From contig NZ_CP108106.1 in assembly GCF_041435195.1 (NCBI RefSeq), forward strand, positions 5,056,501 through 5,120,500: DNA of 64,000 bases, written 5' to 3'. The translations under genes were made by a program, and so were the position numbers. Numbering within the stretch: the stretch's first letter is position 1; the number at the start of each line of letters is the position of its first letter. Below, one piece after another: positions 8,730-18,543 of the stretch. The DNA is from Streptomyces sp. NBC_00224 (lineage in GTDB: Bacteria; Actinomycetota; Actinomycetes; Streptomycetales; Streptomycetaceae). Below the pieces are notes generated by a model. The model was given only the letters and a program-made list of their open reading frames with translations, did not search any database and was not told the origin of the DNA.

Positions 8730-10965
8730 GCCGGCGCCTCCGGGCGTCTATCAGCATCTCCTGTACGTGGCGCAGCGGCTGTCCGTCGGCGTCGGAGGCG
8801 TGCCGGGTCCACTCCCCGTCCGGGCCCAGGTGCCAGGAGGAGGTGGTGTCCGACATGCCGGTCTCCAGGAGCCGGGTGATAGCCGCGCGGTGGGCCGGGT
8901 CGATGACCCGGACCAGCGCCTCGATGCGGCGGTCGAGGTTGCGGTGCATCATGTCGGCGCTGCCCAGCCAGACCTCGGGCTCGCCGCCGTTGCCGAACGA
9001 GAAGACCCGGGAGTGCTCCAGGAAGCGCCCGAGTATCGACCGCACCCGGATGTTCTCCGAGAGCCCGGTGACTCCGGGGCGCGCCGCGCAGATGCCGCGC
9101 ACCCAGATGTCGACCGGCACCCCCGCCTGCGAGGCCCGGTAGCAGGCGTCGATCACGGCCTCGTCGACCATCGAGTTGACCTTGATGCGTACGTAGGCGG
9201 GGCGCCCGGCGCGGTGGTGGGCCGTCTCCTTGTTGATGCGCGAGACCAGGCCGTCCCGCAGGGACTTGGGCGCGACGAGGAGGCGGCGGTAGGTCTCGCG
9301 GCGCGAGTAGCCGGACAGCCGGTTGAAGAGGTCCGAGAGGTCGGCGCCGACCTGCGGGTCGGCGGTGAGCAGCCCCAGGTCCTCGTACAGCCGGGCCGTC
9401 TTGGGGTGGTAGTTGCCGGTGCCGACGTGCGAGTAGCGGCGCAGCGTCTCGCCCTCCTGGCGCACCACGAGCGACAGCTTGCAGTGCGTCTTCAGGCCGA
9501 CCAGGCCGTACACCACGTGGCAGCCCGACTCCTCCAGCTTGCGGGCCCACTTGATGTTCGCCTGCTCGTCGAAGCGCGCCTTGATCTCGACCAGGACGAG
9601 GACCTGCTTGCCGGACTCGGCGGCGTCGATGAGCGCGTCCACGATCGGCGAGTCGCCCGACGTCCGGTACAGCGTCTGCTTGATGGCGAGCACGTCCGGG
9701 TCGCCGGCCGCCTGCTCCAGGAACGCCTGGACCGAGGTGGAGAACGAGTCGTAGGGGTGGTGCAGCAGCACGTCCCGCTCGCGCAGCGCGGCGAAGATGT
9801 CCGGCGCCGACGCCGACTCGACCTCCGCGAGGTCGCGATGGGTTCCGGCCACGAACTTGGGGAACTTCAGCTCCGGCCGGTCCAGGGCCGCGATGCCGAA
9901 GAGGCCGGTGAGGTCGAGCGGGCCGGGCAGCGGATACACCTCGGCGTCGCTGATCTTCAGCTCGCGCACCAGCAGGTCCAGGACGTACGGGTCGATCGAC
10001 TCCTCGACCTCCAGGCGCACCGGCGGCCCGAAGCGGCGCCGCATGAGCTCCTTCTCCAGCGCCTGGAGGAGGTTCTCGGCGTCGTCCTCCTCCACCTCCA
10101 GGTCCTCGTTCCGGGTCACCCGGAACATGTGGTGGGCCAGCACCTCCATGCCAGGGAAGAGCTCTTCGAGGTGCGCCGCGATGACGTCCTCCAGCGGCAC
10201 GTACCGCTGCGGCGAGGCCTCCAGGAACCGCGAGAGCAGCGGCGGCACCTTGACCCGGGCGAAGTGGCGATGGCCGCTGACCGGATTGCGCACGACCACG
10301 GCGAGGTTGAGCGAGAGCCCCGAGATGTACGGGAAGGGGTGCGCGGGGTCCACGGCCAGCGGGGTCAGCACCGGGAAGATCTGCTGGCGGAAGAGCGTGA
10401 AGAGCCGCGCCTGCTCCTTCTCGGTCAGATCGGGCCAGCGGATCAGATGGATCGACTCGTCGGCCAGCGCCGGGGCCACGTCCTGCTGGTAGCAGGCGGC
10501 GTGCCGGGCCATGAGCTCGCGCGAGCGGGTCCAGATCAGGTCCAGGACCTCGCGGGGCTGGAGCCCGGAGGCGGAGCGAGTGGCGACGCCGGTGGCGATG
10601 CGGCGCTTCAGGCCGGCCACCCGGACCATGAAGAACTCGTCCAGGTTGGAGGCGAAGATCGCCAGGTAGTTAGCCCGTTCGAGGAGGGGGGTGGCCGGGT
10701 CCTCGGCGAGCTCCAGGACGCGCTCGTTGAACGCGAGCCAGCTGCGCTCGCGGTCCAGGAAGCGCCCGGAGGGCAGCTCGTCCTCCCCGGGTGCGTCCTC
10801 GCGGTCGCGCTCGTACCCTTCGTACCCGTCCAGATCCGCGTCGATGTCCGGCTCCAGGTCGGAGACGGCGGCCGCGAGGGTGTGCGGCCGGTGCGCGGCT
10901 ATGGAACCGACCGACGGCTGGGAGGCGGGCTGGAGGTGGACCTCGGCGCTGGGCTGCTGGCTCAT
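8716..10965 (-). CDS. ppk: Polyphosphate kinase 1
   Basis: The 749-residue enzyme reversibly transfers the gamma-phosphate of ATP to polyphosphate chains. PPK1 motifs are clear: [17 protein letters not shown], the catalytic histidine region [10 protein letters not shown] with the autophosphorylated His near residue 513, and [10 protein letters not shown]. About 60 extra acidic residues precede the catalytic core ([17 protein letters not shown]). The ATG at 10965 was chosen because family homology begins soon after it, although the upstream purine run is weak. It heads the ppk-CHAD-Nudix operon. PhoP control of ppk is known in Streptomyces, but I saw no convincing PHO box here. Confidence 0.96.
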   Translation of the reverse strand: MSQQPSAEVHLQPASQPSVGSIAAHRPHTLAAAVSDLEPDIDADLDGYEGYERDREDAPGEDELPSGRFLDRERSWLAFNERVLELAEDPATPLLERANYLAIFASNLDEFFMVRVAGLKRRIATGVATRSASGLQPREVLDLIWTRSRELMARHAACYQQDVAPALADESIHLIRWPDLTEKEQARLFTLFRQQIFPVLTPLAVDPAHPFPYISGLSLNLAVVVRNPVSGHRHFARVKVPPLLSRFLEASPQRYVPLEDVIAAHLEELFPGMEVLAHHMFRVTRNEDLEVEEDDAENLLQALEKELMRRRFGPPVRLEVEESIDPYVLDLLVRELKISDAEVYPLPGPLDLTGLFGIAALDRPELKFPKFVAGTHRDLAEVESASAPDIFAALRERDVLLHHPYDSFSTSVQAFLEQAAGDPDVLAIKQTLYRTSGDSPIVDALIDAAESGKQVLVLVEIKARFDEQANIKWARKLEESGCHVVYGLVGLKTHCKLSLVVRQEGETLRRYSHVGTGNYHPKTARLYEDLGLLTADPQVGADLSDLFNRLSGYSRRETYRRLLVAPKSLRDGLVSRINKETAHHRAGRPAYVRIKVNSMVDEAVIDACYRASQAGVPVDIWVRGICAARPGVTGLSENIRVRSILGRFLEHSRVFSFGNGGEPEVWLGSADMMHRNLDRRIEALVRVIDPAHRAAITRLLETGMSDTTSSWHLGPDGEWTRHASDADGQPLRHVQEMLIDARRRRRATP

Positions 10966-11162
10966 GAACCCATTCTTCCGCGCCGGGCCGCTGTCAGGCG
11001 CGTCGGAGAGCCAGTCGGAGCGGGCAGGCGCGAGCGCCTTGGGGCGGGCGGCGGTCCCGTTCCGGGAGGGTGGCACCTCGGGCTGCATTGAGTGAGCGTC
11101 GCAAGCGTGTCTGAATGGCCGGTAACGAGGACATGACGTGCGGGAATCCGTGGGCGGGCCCC

Positions 11163-11213
11163 AAAGGGGCGCGGGGAACTGCGCGACCAGCCACACACTG
11201 CCCGCACCCGAAA
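11163..11213 (+). repeat. Dispersed intergenic repeat, copy 2
   Basis: AAAGGGGCGCGGGGAACTGC followed by GCGACCAGCC and a CCCGCACCCGAAAGACA tail. It lies in the 295-bp gap between ppk and mshD. Confidence 0.85.
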
Positions 11214-11260
11214 GACAGCACGTCGCGCCGAGCTCCACCGCACCCCTCCCGGGAGAGGCG

Positions 11261-12199
11261 TCAGGACTCCGTGCGGTACATCAGATCCACCTCGTGGACG
11301 GCGAACCCCAGCCGCTCGTACACGGTCACCGCCGCCGTGTTGTCCGCGTCGACGTACAGCATCGCGGTCGGCAACCCCTCGGACGCGAGATGCCGCAGGC
11401 CAGTCGCGGTGAGCGCCTTGCCCAGCCCACCCCCCTGCGCGTCCGGGCGGATCCCCACCACGTACACCTCCCCGATCCTCTCCGCGGCGTGCACCTTCGT
11501 CCAGTGGAAGCCCACGATCCGGCCGTCGCGCTCGGCGAGGAAGAAGCCCTTGGGGTCGAACCAGGGCTCCGCCTTGCGGTCGTCGAGGTCGCGCTGGGTC
11601 AGTCCGCCCTGTTCGGGGTGGTGGGCGAAGGCCGCCGCGTTCACGGCCAGCCACTGGGCGTCGTCCTCGCCGGGCACGAAGGTCCGTACGGTCACGCCCG
11701 GCGGGTACACCGGCTCGGCGATGTCCGGCGGGCTCAACGGCCGCCGCATCTGGCGCAGTTCGCGGAACAGGGTGAGGCCCAGGACCTGGGCGAGGTGGCG
11801 GGCGGCGGAGTGCCCGCCGTGCGCCCACACCCGCAGCCGCTTGCCGGAGGCGCCGAGCAGCGCCGAACCGAGCGCCCGGCCGTGGCCGCGGCCACGGTGG
11901 GCGGGGTGGATGACGAGCTCCGCGGCCGGTGCCTCGATGGGGTCGGTGTCCTCCAGCTGGGCGTACCCGATCAGTTGGGACCCCTCGGACGTGATGACCG
12001 TGAGCAGGAAATGGCGGATTCCGGGCCGCCGGCCGCCCCGCAGCTGGAGCCGCCCCTGCTCGGACACGGCCTGCTGCCCGTCGGCCCCGGCGGCCTCGGC
12101 GAGCAGCGCGAGGACCTCCTGGGCCTGGGGGTGGGTCAGCTCGTCGAGGGTCTGGATCTCACGTCCGGAGGGGCCGGGTGCGGCGGGGTCAGTCGTCAT
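11261..12199 (-). CDS. mshD: Mycothiol synthase (GNAT acetyltransferase)
   Basis: The 312-residue protein has two tandem GNAT domains. Acetyl-CoA loops are visible as [14 protein letters not shown] in the first half and [14 protein letters not shown] in the second, and TMRLYVE-type motifs appear as [21 protein letters not shown]. MshD acetylates Cys-GlcN-Ins, the last step of mycothiol synthesis in actinomycetes. The ATG at 12199 has no ribosome site, but a TACGCT hexamer ends 7 nt before it, suggesting a leaderless mRNA. It is divergent from the 5'-nucleotidase gene. S. coelicolor has mshD at the same place (recalled as SCO4151). Confidence 0.92.
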   Translation of the reverse strand: MTTDPAAPGPSGREIQTLDELTHPQAQEVLALLAEAAGADGQQAVSEQGRLQLRGGRRPGIRHFLLTVITSEGSQLIGYAQLEDTDPIEAPAAELVIHPAHRGRGHGRALGSALLGASGKRLRVWAHGGHSAARHLAQVLGLTLFRELRQMRRPLSPPDIAEPVYPPGVTVRTFVPGEDDAQWLAVNAAAFAHHPEQGGLTQRDLDDRKAEPWFDPKGFFLAERDGRIVGFHWTKVHAAERIGEVYVVGIRPDAQGGGLGKALTATGLRHLASEGLPTAMLYVDADNTAAVTVYERLGFAVHEVDLMYRTES

Positions 12200-12349
12200 G
12201 TGTACGAGCGTACGGCGGCCGGGGGCAAAACCTGACGTACCGCCAAACGGCAACCATCCCGTAACCCCACCCCCCTGTCGCGCTACGCGCGTTGACTCTA
12301 GGCTTCCGACGCGGCGGCCCGACCCTCGTGTTTCGGCCATGCCCACCAC

Positions 12350-12382
12350 GCTTCACGAACGCTTCAAGAACGCTTCACGACC
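12350..12382 (+). promoter_or_regulatory. Triple PHO box of the 5'-nucleotidase gene
   Basis: Three contiguous 11-nt units (GCTTCACGAAC, GCTTCAAGAAC, GCTTCACGACC) form an almost perfect tandem direct repeat matching the PhoP unit. The array ends only 22 nt before the ATG. A -10-like AATCAT (12388-12393) follows, so the third unit would occupy the spacer. Confidence 0.88.
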
Positions 12383-12404
12383 AGCTGAATCATTTAGGGG
12401 AGAG

Positions 12405-14246
12405 ATGACAGCGACACCCCAGAAGCACCACGGCGGCCGCGCGGGCCGCCGGGTCCTGGCGGCCGCCGCCGGGCTCACCACGCTCGGCGCGCTCATCGCC
12501 GCGATGCCCGCGGCCGTCGCCCACGACAAGGGCCACGGGCACCCGAAGCCCTCGCGGACGGTGGACGTCCAGCTTCTCTCCTTCAACGACCTGCACGGCA
12601 ATCTGGAGCCGCCGGCCGGCTCGGCCGGGGCCGTGAACGAGAAGCAGGCCGACGGGACCGTGAAGTCCATACCGGCCGGCGGCGTCGAGTACCTGGCGTC
12701 CTCGCTGCGCACCGCGCGCAAGGGCCACCCGTACTCGATCACCGCCGCCGGCGGCGACATGATCGGCGCCAGCCCGCTTCTGTCCGGCCTCTTCCACGAC
12801 GAGCCGACCATCGAGGCGCTCAACAGGATCGACCTCGATGTGACGGCCGTGGGCAACCACGAGTTCGACGAGGGCGCGGTCGAGCTGGCCCGGATGCAGA
12901 ACGGCGGCTGTCACCCGGTCGAGGGCTGCTACGAGAAGGGCAAGAAGTTCCGGGGAGCCGACTTCCCGTATCTGGCCGCCAATGTGACCAGCGAGAAGAC
13001 CGGCAAGCCGATCCTCAAGCCGTACACGGTCTGGAAGAAGAACGGCGTCAAGATCGGCTTCATCGGCGTGACCCTGGAGGGCACCCCGAGCGTCGTGACC
13101 GCCTCCGGCGTCAAGGGCCTGAAGTTCCACGACGAGATCGAGACGATCAACAAGTACGCCAAGGAGCTCGACCGGCAGGGCGTGAAGTCCATCGTCGCCC
13201 TGATCCACGAGGGCGGGATGCCGGCGACCAACGCGTACAACTACGACTGCGACTCGGCCGGTCCCGGCAGCGGTCTGTCCGGCCCGATCGTCGACCTCGC
13301 CAAGGGCATCACGCCCAAGGTGGACGCGCTGGTCACCGGCCACACGCACCAGGCCTACGCCTGCACCGTCCCGGACCCGGCGGGCAACCCGCGCATGGTC
13401 ACCTCGGCGGCCTCCTACGGCAAGCTCTTCACCGAGACCACGCTCACCTACGACAAGCGGACCAAGGACATCGTCCGGACCGCCGTGAAGTCGCCGAAGT
13501 CGGTGAACCGCGTCGTCAGCCGTGACCAGGCCAAGGCGACGGACATCACCGACCTGATCGCCCGCTGGAACAAGCTGGCCGCGCCGATCGCGAGCCGCCC
13601 GCAGGGCTACATCTCCGCCGACATCAACGGCCGCGGCTCCGAGGCGCCCGAGAAGCCGCTCGGCGACCTGATCGCGGACGCGCAGCTCGCCGGGCTCTCC
13701 CCGGCCGACAAGGGCGGCGCCCAGCTCGCCTTCATGAACCCCGGCGGCATCCGCTCCGACCTCGTCCACAAGGCGAGCGGCAGCGAGGGCGACGGGGTGG
13801 TCACCTACGGCGAGGCCTTCACCGTCCAGCCGTTCACCAACATGATGAACGTCGTCGACCTGACCGGCGCCCAGCTCATCCAGGGCCTCCAGCAGCAGGT
13901 CAGCGGCGGCAACACGGCCACGCCGAAGATCCTCCAGGTCTCCAAGGGCTTCACCTACACCCTCGACATGACCAAGACCGGCGCGGACCGCGTCCTCGTC
14001 GACACGGTCAAGCTGAACGGTGTCGCCCTCGACCCGGCGAAGACCTACCGCGTCGCCATGAACGAGTTCCTCGCGGGCGGCGGCGACGGCTTCGCGGCGC
14101 TCGGCCAGGGCAAGAACAAGCTGGTCGGCGCGTCCGACCTGGACGTCTTCGACGCCTACCTGGCCGCGAACTCCTCGGCGTCCGCGCCGCTCGCGCCGCC
14201 GGCCGGGGGTCGGATCACGGTCGTGGGGAAGGTGGCGGGCGAGTAG
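12405..14246 (+). CDS. Secreted 5'-nucleotidase / UshA-type phosphoesterase
   Basis: The 613-residue exported enzyme has a signal peptide with a probable cleavage after Ala39 (AVA). The N-terminal metallophosphoesterase domain carries LSFNDLHGNLEP, AVGNHEFDEG and GHTHQAY metal-binding motifs, and the C-terminal nucleotidase domain carries NPGGIRSDL and GDGFAALGQG. It strips phosphate from extracellular nucleotides so that Pst/Pit can import it. GGGGAGAG lies immediately before the ATG. Three PHO repeats just upstream indicate PhoP induction. The gene is followed by a hairpin and repeat copy 3. Confidence 0.95.
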   Translation: MTATPQKHHGGRAGRRVLAAAAGLTTLGALIAAMPAAVAHDKGHGHPKPSRTVDVQLLSFNDLHGNLEPPAGSAGAVNEKQADGTVKSIPAGGVEYLASSLRTARKGHPYSITAAGGDMIGASPLLSGLFHDEPTIEALNRIDLDVTAVGNHEFDEGAVELARMQNGGCHPVEGCYEKGKKFRGADFPYLAANVTSEKTGKPILKPYTVWKKNGVKIGFIGVTLEGTPSVVTASGVKGLKFHDEIETINKYAKELDRQGVKSIVALIHEGGMPATNAYNYDCDSAGPGSGLSGPIVDLAKGITPKVDALVTGHTHQAYACTVPDPAGNPRMVTSAASYGKLFTETTLTYDKRTKDIVRTAVKSPKSVNRVVSRDQAKATDITDLIARWNKLAAPIASRPQGYISADINGRGSEAPEKPLGDLIADAQLAGLSPADKGGAQLAFMNPGGIRSDLVHKASGSEGDGVVTYGEAFTVQPFTNMMNVVDLTGAQLIQGLQQQVSGGNTATPKILQVSKGFTYTLDMTKTGADRVLVDTVKLNGVALDPAKTYRVAMNEFLAGGGDGFAALGQGKNKLVGASDLDVFDAYLAANSSASAPLAPPAGGRITVVGKVAGE

Positions 14247-14263
14247 TCGCCTTTCGCAGTACG

Positions 14264-14299
14264 AAGGTGGGGCGCCGGGACATCCGGACGCCCCACTTT
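14264..14299. terminator. Terminator after the 5'-nucleotidase gene
   Basis: AAGGTGGGGCG pairs with CGCCCCACTTT around the loop, with further CCGG pairing inside. It lies between two convergent genes and can serve both. Confidence 0.8.
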
Positions 14300-14306
14300 C
14301 GGCTGT

Positions 14307-14360
14307 AAAGGGGCGCGGGGAACTGCGCGACCAGCCCCCACCGGCCCGCAGTCGAAAAAC
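14307..14360 (+). repeat. Dispersed intergenic repeat, copy 3
   Basis: AAAGGGGCGCGGGGAACTGC, then GCGACCAGCC and GGCCCGCAGTCGAAAAAC. It lies between the terminator and the stop codon of the histidine kinase gene. Confidence 0.85.
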
Positions 14361-14364
14361 AAGC

Positions 14365-15801
14365 TCACGCGCCCGGGGCGTCCGGCGGCGGAGTAGGGGC
14401 ACCCGGCAGGCGAATCGTGGCGACCGTGCCGCCGCCGTCCGGCGCCGCGCCGAGCGCGATCGTGCCGCCCGCGTGCTGGACCGTACGGGCCACGATGGAC
14501 AGGCCGAGCCCCGAGCCCGGCAGCGAGCGGGCCGAGGGCGAGCGCCAGAACCGCTCGAAGACGTGCGGCAGTTCGTCGGCGGGGATGCCGGGGCCCTGGT
14601 CGCGCACGGTCAGGGTGCCCCGGTCGAGCGCTACCTCGATGGTGCCGTGCGGCGGGCTGAACTTCACCGCGTTGTCCAGCACATTGACGATCGCCCGCTC
14701 CAGGGCCGCGGGCTCCGCCCGTACGTACCAGGGGGCCAGCTGCGCCCTGATCTCCAGCTCCGGCCCGCGCAGCCGGGCGCGGTCGAGCGCCACCCTGGCG
14801 ATGTCGTGGAAGGCGACGACCTCCAGCGGGCCCTCGCGGACCGCGTCGGGCCGGGACAGCTCCTGCAGGTCCCCGATCAGCGCGGCGAGTTCGGTCATCT
14901 GGGCCTTGACGGACGCCATCAGCGCCTTGCGGTCGGCGGGCGGGATGGCCCGCCCGGTCTCCTCGCTCCTCGCCAGCAGCTCGATGTTCGTACGGAGCGA
15001 GGTGAGCGGGGTGCGCAGCTCGTGCCCCGCGTCCGCGATCAGCTGCGACTGGCGGTCGCGGGAGGAGGCGAGGGCGGCGGTCATCGCGTTGAAGGACCGC
15101 GAGAGCCGGGCGATCTCGTCCTCGCCCTCGACCGGGATGCGGACGGTGAGGTCCTCGGTGCGGGCCACGTGCTCAACCGTGCCGGTCAGCCGGTCCACGG
15201 GGCGAAGCCCCGTACGCGCGACCCAGAGCCCGGCGGCGCCCGCGCCGATGACTCCTATGCCGGAGACGACCAGCAGGACGATCGCCAGCTTGTTGAGCGG
15301 CGTCGTCACGTCGGACATCGGCACCGCGATGGAGACGGCGACCCGGCCCTGCGGGCCGAGGCCGCGGATGTGAGCCTCGTGGGTGTAGACCCGGCGCTCC
15401 ACCCCGGCGCTGTCCGTCGTGGTGTGCAGCGCGTCGGCGCGCGGTCCATTCGCGACCTCGACGTCCGGGCGCTCCACCTGAAGCCGCGCGGACCTGGGGT
15501 TGACGCACACCGAGCCGTCCGAGAAGACCACCTGGGTCAGTGGGGTGTTGCCCGGCAGCCGGATCGGTTCGGGGTTGGGGCTCTGGCAGGTCTGGATCAG
15601 GACGTTGGCGTAGTCGGTGCTGGCCGAGCTCGCCGCCTGGTTGCGCAGCCGGTTGTCGAGCTGGCTCGTGAGCACCCCCTGGGTGATGAACCAGCACGCG
15701 GCGGCCACCGCGGCCACGGCCACCGTCACCGCCGTGGCGACGAGCAGTGCGAGGCGGGATCGGAGCGGCAGCTCGCGGAACCACCGCAGCGCTCTTCTCA
15801 C
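14365..15801 (-). CDS. Sensor histidine kinase
   Basis: The 478-residue membrane kinase has a first membrane span at about 17-39, an extracytoplasmic sensor region of about 130 residues, a second span near 172-195, then HAMP, HisKA and HATPase domains. The phosphorylated His is His260 in [11 protein letters not shown]; the N box is [10 protein letters not shown], and G boxes DQGPGIP and GSGLGLSIV follow. GTG start overlapping the response regulator stop by 4 nt (GTGA). The signal is unknown; the downstream target may be the HtrA-like protease coded just upstream of the regulator. S. coelicolor has the same trio (recalled as SCO4155-4157). Confidence 0.93.
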   Translation of the reverse strand: MRRALRWFRELPLRSRLALLVATAVTVAVAAVAAACWFITQGVLTSQLDNRLRNQAASSASTDYANVLIQTCQSPNPEPIRLPGNTPLTQVVFSDGSVCVNPRSARLQVERPDVEVANGPRADALHTTTDSAGVERRVYTHEAHIRGLGPQGRVAVSIAVPMSDVTTPLNKLAIVLLVVSGIGVIGAGAAGLWVARTGLRPVDRLTGTVEHVARTEDLTVRIPVEGEDEIARLSRSFNAMTAALASSRDRQSQLIADAGHELRTPLTSLRTNIELLARSEETGRAIPPADRKALMASVKAQMTELAALIGDLQELSRPDAVREGPLEVVAFHDIARVALDRARLRGPELEIRAQLAPWYVRAEPAALERAIVNVLDNAVKFSPPHGTIEVALDRGTLTVRDQGPGIPADELPHVFERFWRSPSARSLPGSGLGLSIVARTVQHAGGTIALGAAPDGGGTVATIRLPGAPTPPPDAPGA

Positions 15802-16532
15802 TCCGTGCCGCCCGAGCGCAGGGCGTACCCCACCCCCCGCACCGTGTGCACCACGCGCGCCTCGCCGCCCGCCTCGGTCTTGCGGCGCAGATACATGACG
15901 TACACGTCGAGGGAATTGGACGACGGCTCGAAGTCGAAGCCCCAGACCGCCTTGAGGATCTGCTCGCGGGTCAGCACCTGCCGGGGATGGGCCAGGAACA
16001 TCTCCAGGAGCGTGAACTCCGTACGGGTCAGCTCCACCACCCGCTCGCCCCGCGTCACCTCACGGGTCGCCAGGTCCATCCGCAGATCACCGAAGGTGAG
16101 GATGTTGTCGTCGTGCTGCTCGCCGTCCGCGGGACCGGCGTACGAGCTGCGGCGCAGCAGCGCGCGGATCCGGGCGAACAGCTCGTCCAGCTCGAACGGC
16201 TTGACCAGGTAGTCGTCCGCGCCCGCGTCGAGCCCGGTGACGCGGTCGCCGACCGTGTCGCGCGCGGTGAGCATCAGGACGGGGGTGGTGGACCCCCCGC
16301 CGCGCAGCCGGCGGGCGGCGGTGAGCCCGTCCATCCGGGGCATCTGGATGTCGAGGACGATCAGATCGGGCCGGTACGCCTCCGCCTTGGCCAGCGCGTC
16401 CAGACCGTCGACGGCGACCTCCGTCCCGTACCCCTCGAAGGCGAGGCTGCGCTGGAGCGCCTCCCGCACGGCGGGCTCGTCGTCGACGATCAGGATGCGC
16501 TGGGTGTCGTCCTCGGCGGGTGCGGGGCTCAT
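15798..16532 (-). CDS. Response regulator, OmpR/PhoB family
   Basis: The 244-residue regulator has a receiver domain with acidic pair Asp17/Asp18, phospho-acceptor Asp61 (VLDIQMP) and the switch residues TARD and VKPF. A winged-helix DNA-binding domain follows, with [16 protein letters not shown] and VYVMYLRRK. It is translationally coupled to the kinase gene. It could control the adjacent htrA-like gene; no operator could be assigned by eye. Confidence 0.94.
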   Translation of the reverse strand: MSPAPAEDDTQRILIVDDEPAVREALQRSLAFEGYGTEVAVDGLDALAKAEAYRPDLIVLDIQMPRMDGLTAARRLRGGGSTTPVLMLTARDTVGDRVTGLDAGADDYLVKPFELDELFARIRALLRRSSYAGPADGEQHDDNILTFGDLRMDLATREVTRGERVVELTRTEFTLLEMFLAHPRQVLTREQILKAVWGFDFEPSSNSLDVYVMYLRRKTEAGGEARVVHTVRGVGYALRSGGTE

Positions 16533-16642
16533 CGGTCTCGGGTCTTCCTCGGGGTGTGGTCCGGCGGCACGGCGGTGGTCCGGCGTGGTCCGGGTCGGGT
16601 GCTGTCCAGCGTCGCATGCCGCGCCTGCGCCTGCCGTGAGGA

Positions 16643-17788
16643 TCAGCTGTTGCTGCTGGTGCCGTTGTTGTCGCTGCCGCTGTTGTTGTTGCCGGAGCGG
16701 AGGGAGTCGAGGTCGGCCTTGACGGTGTTGATCGGGATGGCGAAGCCGAGCCCGACACTGCCCGCGGAGGAGGACTGGCTGGCGGAACTGGGGCTGTACA
16801 TCGCGGAGTTGATGCCGATGATGTTGCCGTTCATGTCGATCAGCGCGCCGCCGGAGTTGCCCGGGTTGAGCGAGGCGTCCGTCTGGATGGCCTTGTACGT
16901 GGTCTTCGACGAGCCGGTGTCGCCGTTGAACTGCTGCCCGCCGAACTCGAACGGCCAGCCGCCGCGCCCACCGCCCTGCTGGCCCTGCCCCTGGCCTTCG
17001 CCCTGTCCCTGGCCCTGGCCCTGCTCCTTGGCGACGGTGACGTCACGCTTGAGGGCGGAGACGATGCCGCTGGTGACGGTGCCGGTCAGACCCTCGGGGG
17101 AGCCGATGGCGACGACCTGGTCGCCGACCTTGAGGTTGTCGGAGTTGCCGAGACTGGCGGGCTTGAGCCCGCTCGCGCCCTGCACCTTGATCAGCGCGAG
17201 GTCCTTGTCGGGGTCGGTGCCGACGACGCTCGCGGTGTACGTCTTGCCGTCGCTGGTCCGCACCTTGACCTGGTCGGCGCCGGCGATGACGTGGTTGTTC
17301 GTGACGATCTCACCGCCGGAGGTGATGATCACCCCGGATCCGGTGGACTCCCCGGAGGTGGAGGTCGCGCTGATCTCCACGATGCTGGGCGAGACGGCCT
17401 GGGCCACGCCCGCGACGGTGCCGGTGGTGTTCCTGGAGGCGTTCGTCCCCGCGACGCCGGGCGCGCTGGCGCTGGTGTCACCCCCGGCCCACCGCTCCAC
17501 GAGCGTGGCGGTCCCGCCCCCCACGGCCGCGGCGGCGAGCGCGACGGCGGCGAGCAGGCCGACGGAGCGGCGGGCGCGGCGGTGGGTGGGGGCGGCGGCG
17601 CCGGGTGCGGCGGGGTGCCCGGGGTCACCCGGGATGCCCCCGCCCCCGTTGCCGTTCGCCGGCCAGATGGTGGTCCCGGGCCCGGCGTGCACGGGCTGGC
17701 TCGGCTCGTACGGGGGCGGCAGGGGGAAGGCCCCGGACGCCTGCGGGTACGGCTGCGGCTGCTTCGGCTGCTGCTCGGGGAAGGTCAT
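16643..17788 (-). CDS. Membrane-anchored HtrA-like serine protease without a PDZ domain
   Basis: The 381-residue protein has a Pro/Gln-rich cytoplasmic N-terminus (about 80 residues), one membrane span ([17 protein letters not shown]) and an extracellular trypsin-like domain. The triad is visible: His in TNNHVI, Asp in DKDLALIKV and Ser in [13 protein letters not shown] Gln/Gly run ([15 protein letters not shown]) interrupts the catalytic domain before the Ser motif, probably a flexible surface loop. The chain ends shortly after the protease domain in a Ser/Asn/Gly tail, with no PDZ domain. The second of two near ATGs (17788) was chosen, since GAAGG lies 8 nt before it. It is coded next to a two-component pair. 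Confidence 0.9.
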   Translation of the reverse strand: MTFPEQQPKQPQPYPQASGAFPLPPPYEPSQPVHAGPGTTIWPANGNGGGGIPGDPGHPAAPGAAAPTHRRARRSVGLLAAVALAAAAVGGGTATLVERWAGGDTSASAPGVAGTNASRNTTGTVAGVAQAVSPSIVEISATSTSGESTGSGVIITSGGEIVTNNHVIAGADQVKVRTSDGKTYTASVVGTDPDKDLALIKVQGASGLKPASLGNSDNLKVGDQVVAIGSPEGLTGTVTSGIVSALKRDVTVAKEQGQGQGQGEGQGQGQQGGGRGGWPFEFGGQQFNGDTGSSKTTYKAIQTDASLNPGNSGGALIDMNGNIIGINSAMYSPSSASQSSSAGSVGLGFAIPINTVKADLDSLRSGNNNSGSDNNGTSSNS

Positions 17789-18030
17789 GTGCATTACCTT
17801 CGCGGCGCTGGATGAGAGCCGTCTGAGGACGGGGTGAGAAGCCCGGCAGAAGGGTGTTTGCCCGAAATAAAGGGAGGCGCTGTGGCCGGGGCGGCCCGGG
17901 CGGTATCCCCCACCCCGCCCGTTCACCTAGACCCTCCGGGGGTGGGTGGGGGTTGAGGTGGGTCTCCCTGGGGCTACGCCCCCAGACCCCAGGCCCCGCA
18001 AGCGGGTGCAGGGGCTCCGCCCCGGGCTCC

Positions 18031-18080
18031 GTTCGTCTGCGGGCCATCTGTGGCTGGTCGCGCAGTTCCCCGCGCCCCTG
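18031..18080 (-). repeat. Dispersed intergenic repeat, copy 4 (reverse)
   Basis: GTTCGTCTGCGGGCCATCTG, then TGGCTGGTCGCGCAGTTCCC and CGCGCCCCT: the reverse form of the family core. Confidence 0.85.
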
Positions 18081-18141
18081 AGGGGCGGGAGCTTCGCTCC
18101 CTGCCCCCGCTCTCGGGGCTCCGCCCCGGACCCCACTCCTC

Positions 18142-18240
18142 AAACGCCGGAGGGGCTGAATTTTGCCGAGCCCCGCTCCTTGCACGCCGGAGGGGCTGAA
18201 TGTGCCCGGACCTGCGCCTTGCACGCCGCCGGGGCTGACT
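18142..18240. repeat. Three imperfect copies of an ACGCCGGAGGGGCTGAAT element
   Basis: Units start near 18143, 18185 and 18222, each reading roughly (A/C)ACGCCGGAGGGGCTGAAT, with CCCGCTCCTTGC-type spacers. A fourth, reverse copy (ATTCAGCCCCTCCAGCGTTG) lies near 29547. Function unknown; this is a second dispersed intergenic repeat type. Confidence 0.75.
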
Positions 18241-18266
18241 TTCGTGCCGCCGGTGCTGGAGGTGCC

Positions 18267-18319
18267 TTTAGGGGCGCGGGGAACGGCGCGACCAGCCCCC
18301 ACCGGCCCGCAGACAAACA
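18267..18319 (+). repeat. Dispersed intergenic repeat, copy 5
   Basis: TTAGGGGCGCGGGGAACGGC, then GCGACCAGCC and GGCCCGCAGACAAACA. It differs from the consensus by one base in the AACTGC part. Confidence 0.85.
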
Positions 18320-18326
18320 CCGGGCC

Positions 18327-18380
18327 AAAAAGGGGCGCGGGGAACTGCGCGACCAGCCACACGCAGCCCGCAGACAAACA
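18327..18380 (+). repeat. Dispersed intergenic repeat, copy 6
   Basis: AAAAAGGGGCGCGGGGAACT, then GCGCGACCAGCC and GCCCGCAGACAAACACCG. It is a near-tandem copy, only 7 bp after copy 5 and in the same direction. Confidence 0.85.
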
Positions 18381-18543
18381 CCGGGCCCCCGCGCCCCCCA
18401 CCCGCAGACAAACGGGGTCCGGGGCGAAGCCCCGGGACGGGGTCGACCGGCACCGGCCAGTGCCGGGGAAGGGGGGACGGGGCAGCCCCGGCGCGGGGGC
18501 GTGCGGCCTCGAACGTGCGCGCGTCAGGGGATAGCCTCCGGCC

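Larger units (their letters stand above)
17795..18543. other. Gene-free, repeat-rich interval
   Basis: No open frame here has credible coding character or homology. The stretch holds three copies of the dispersed repeat, three imperfect copies of a CGCCGGAGGGGCTGAAT element, and many G/C-rich phrases such as CGGGGCGGAGCCCCG-like palindromes. A -10-like TAGCCT (18532-18537) near the right end belongs to the next gene. It joins two gene blocks that are distant in S. coelicolor. Confidence 0.75.

Noticed and set aside
7867..11091. Plus-strand open frame of about 1070 codons
   Set aside because: It is antisense to the CHAD gene and ppk, both of which have strong family motifs.
10966..11160. PHO box in front of ppk
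   Set aside because: Only one weak GCTCACTCAAT unit was found, with no second 11-nt unit in register.
17915..17935. PHO-like GTTCACCTAGA in the repeat-rich gap
   Set aside because: A single unit, pointing away from the htrA-like gene, with no second unit.
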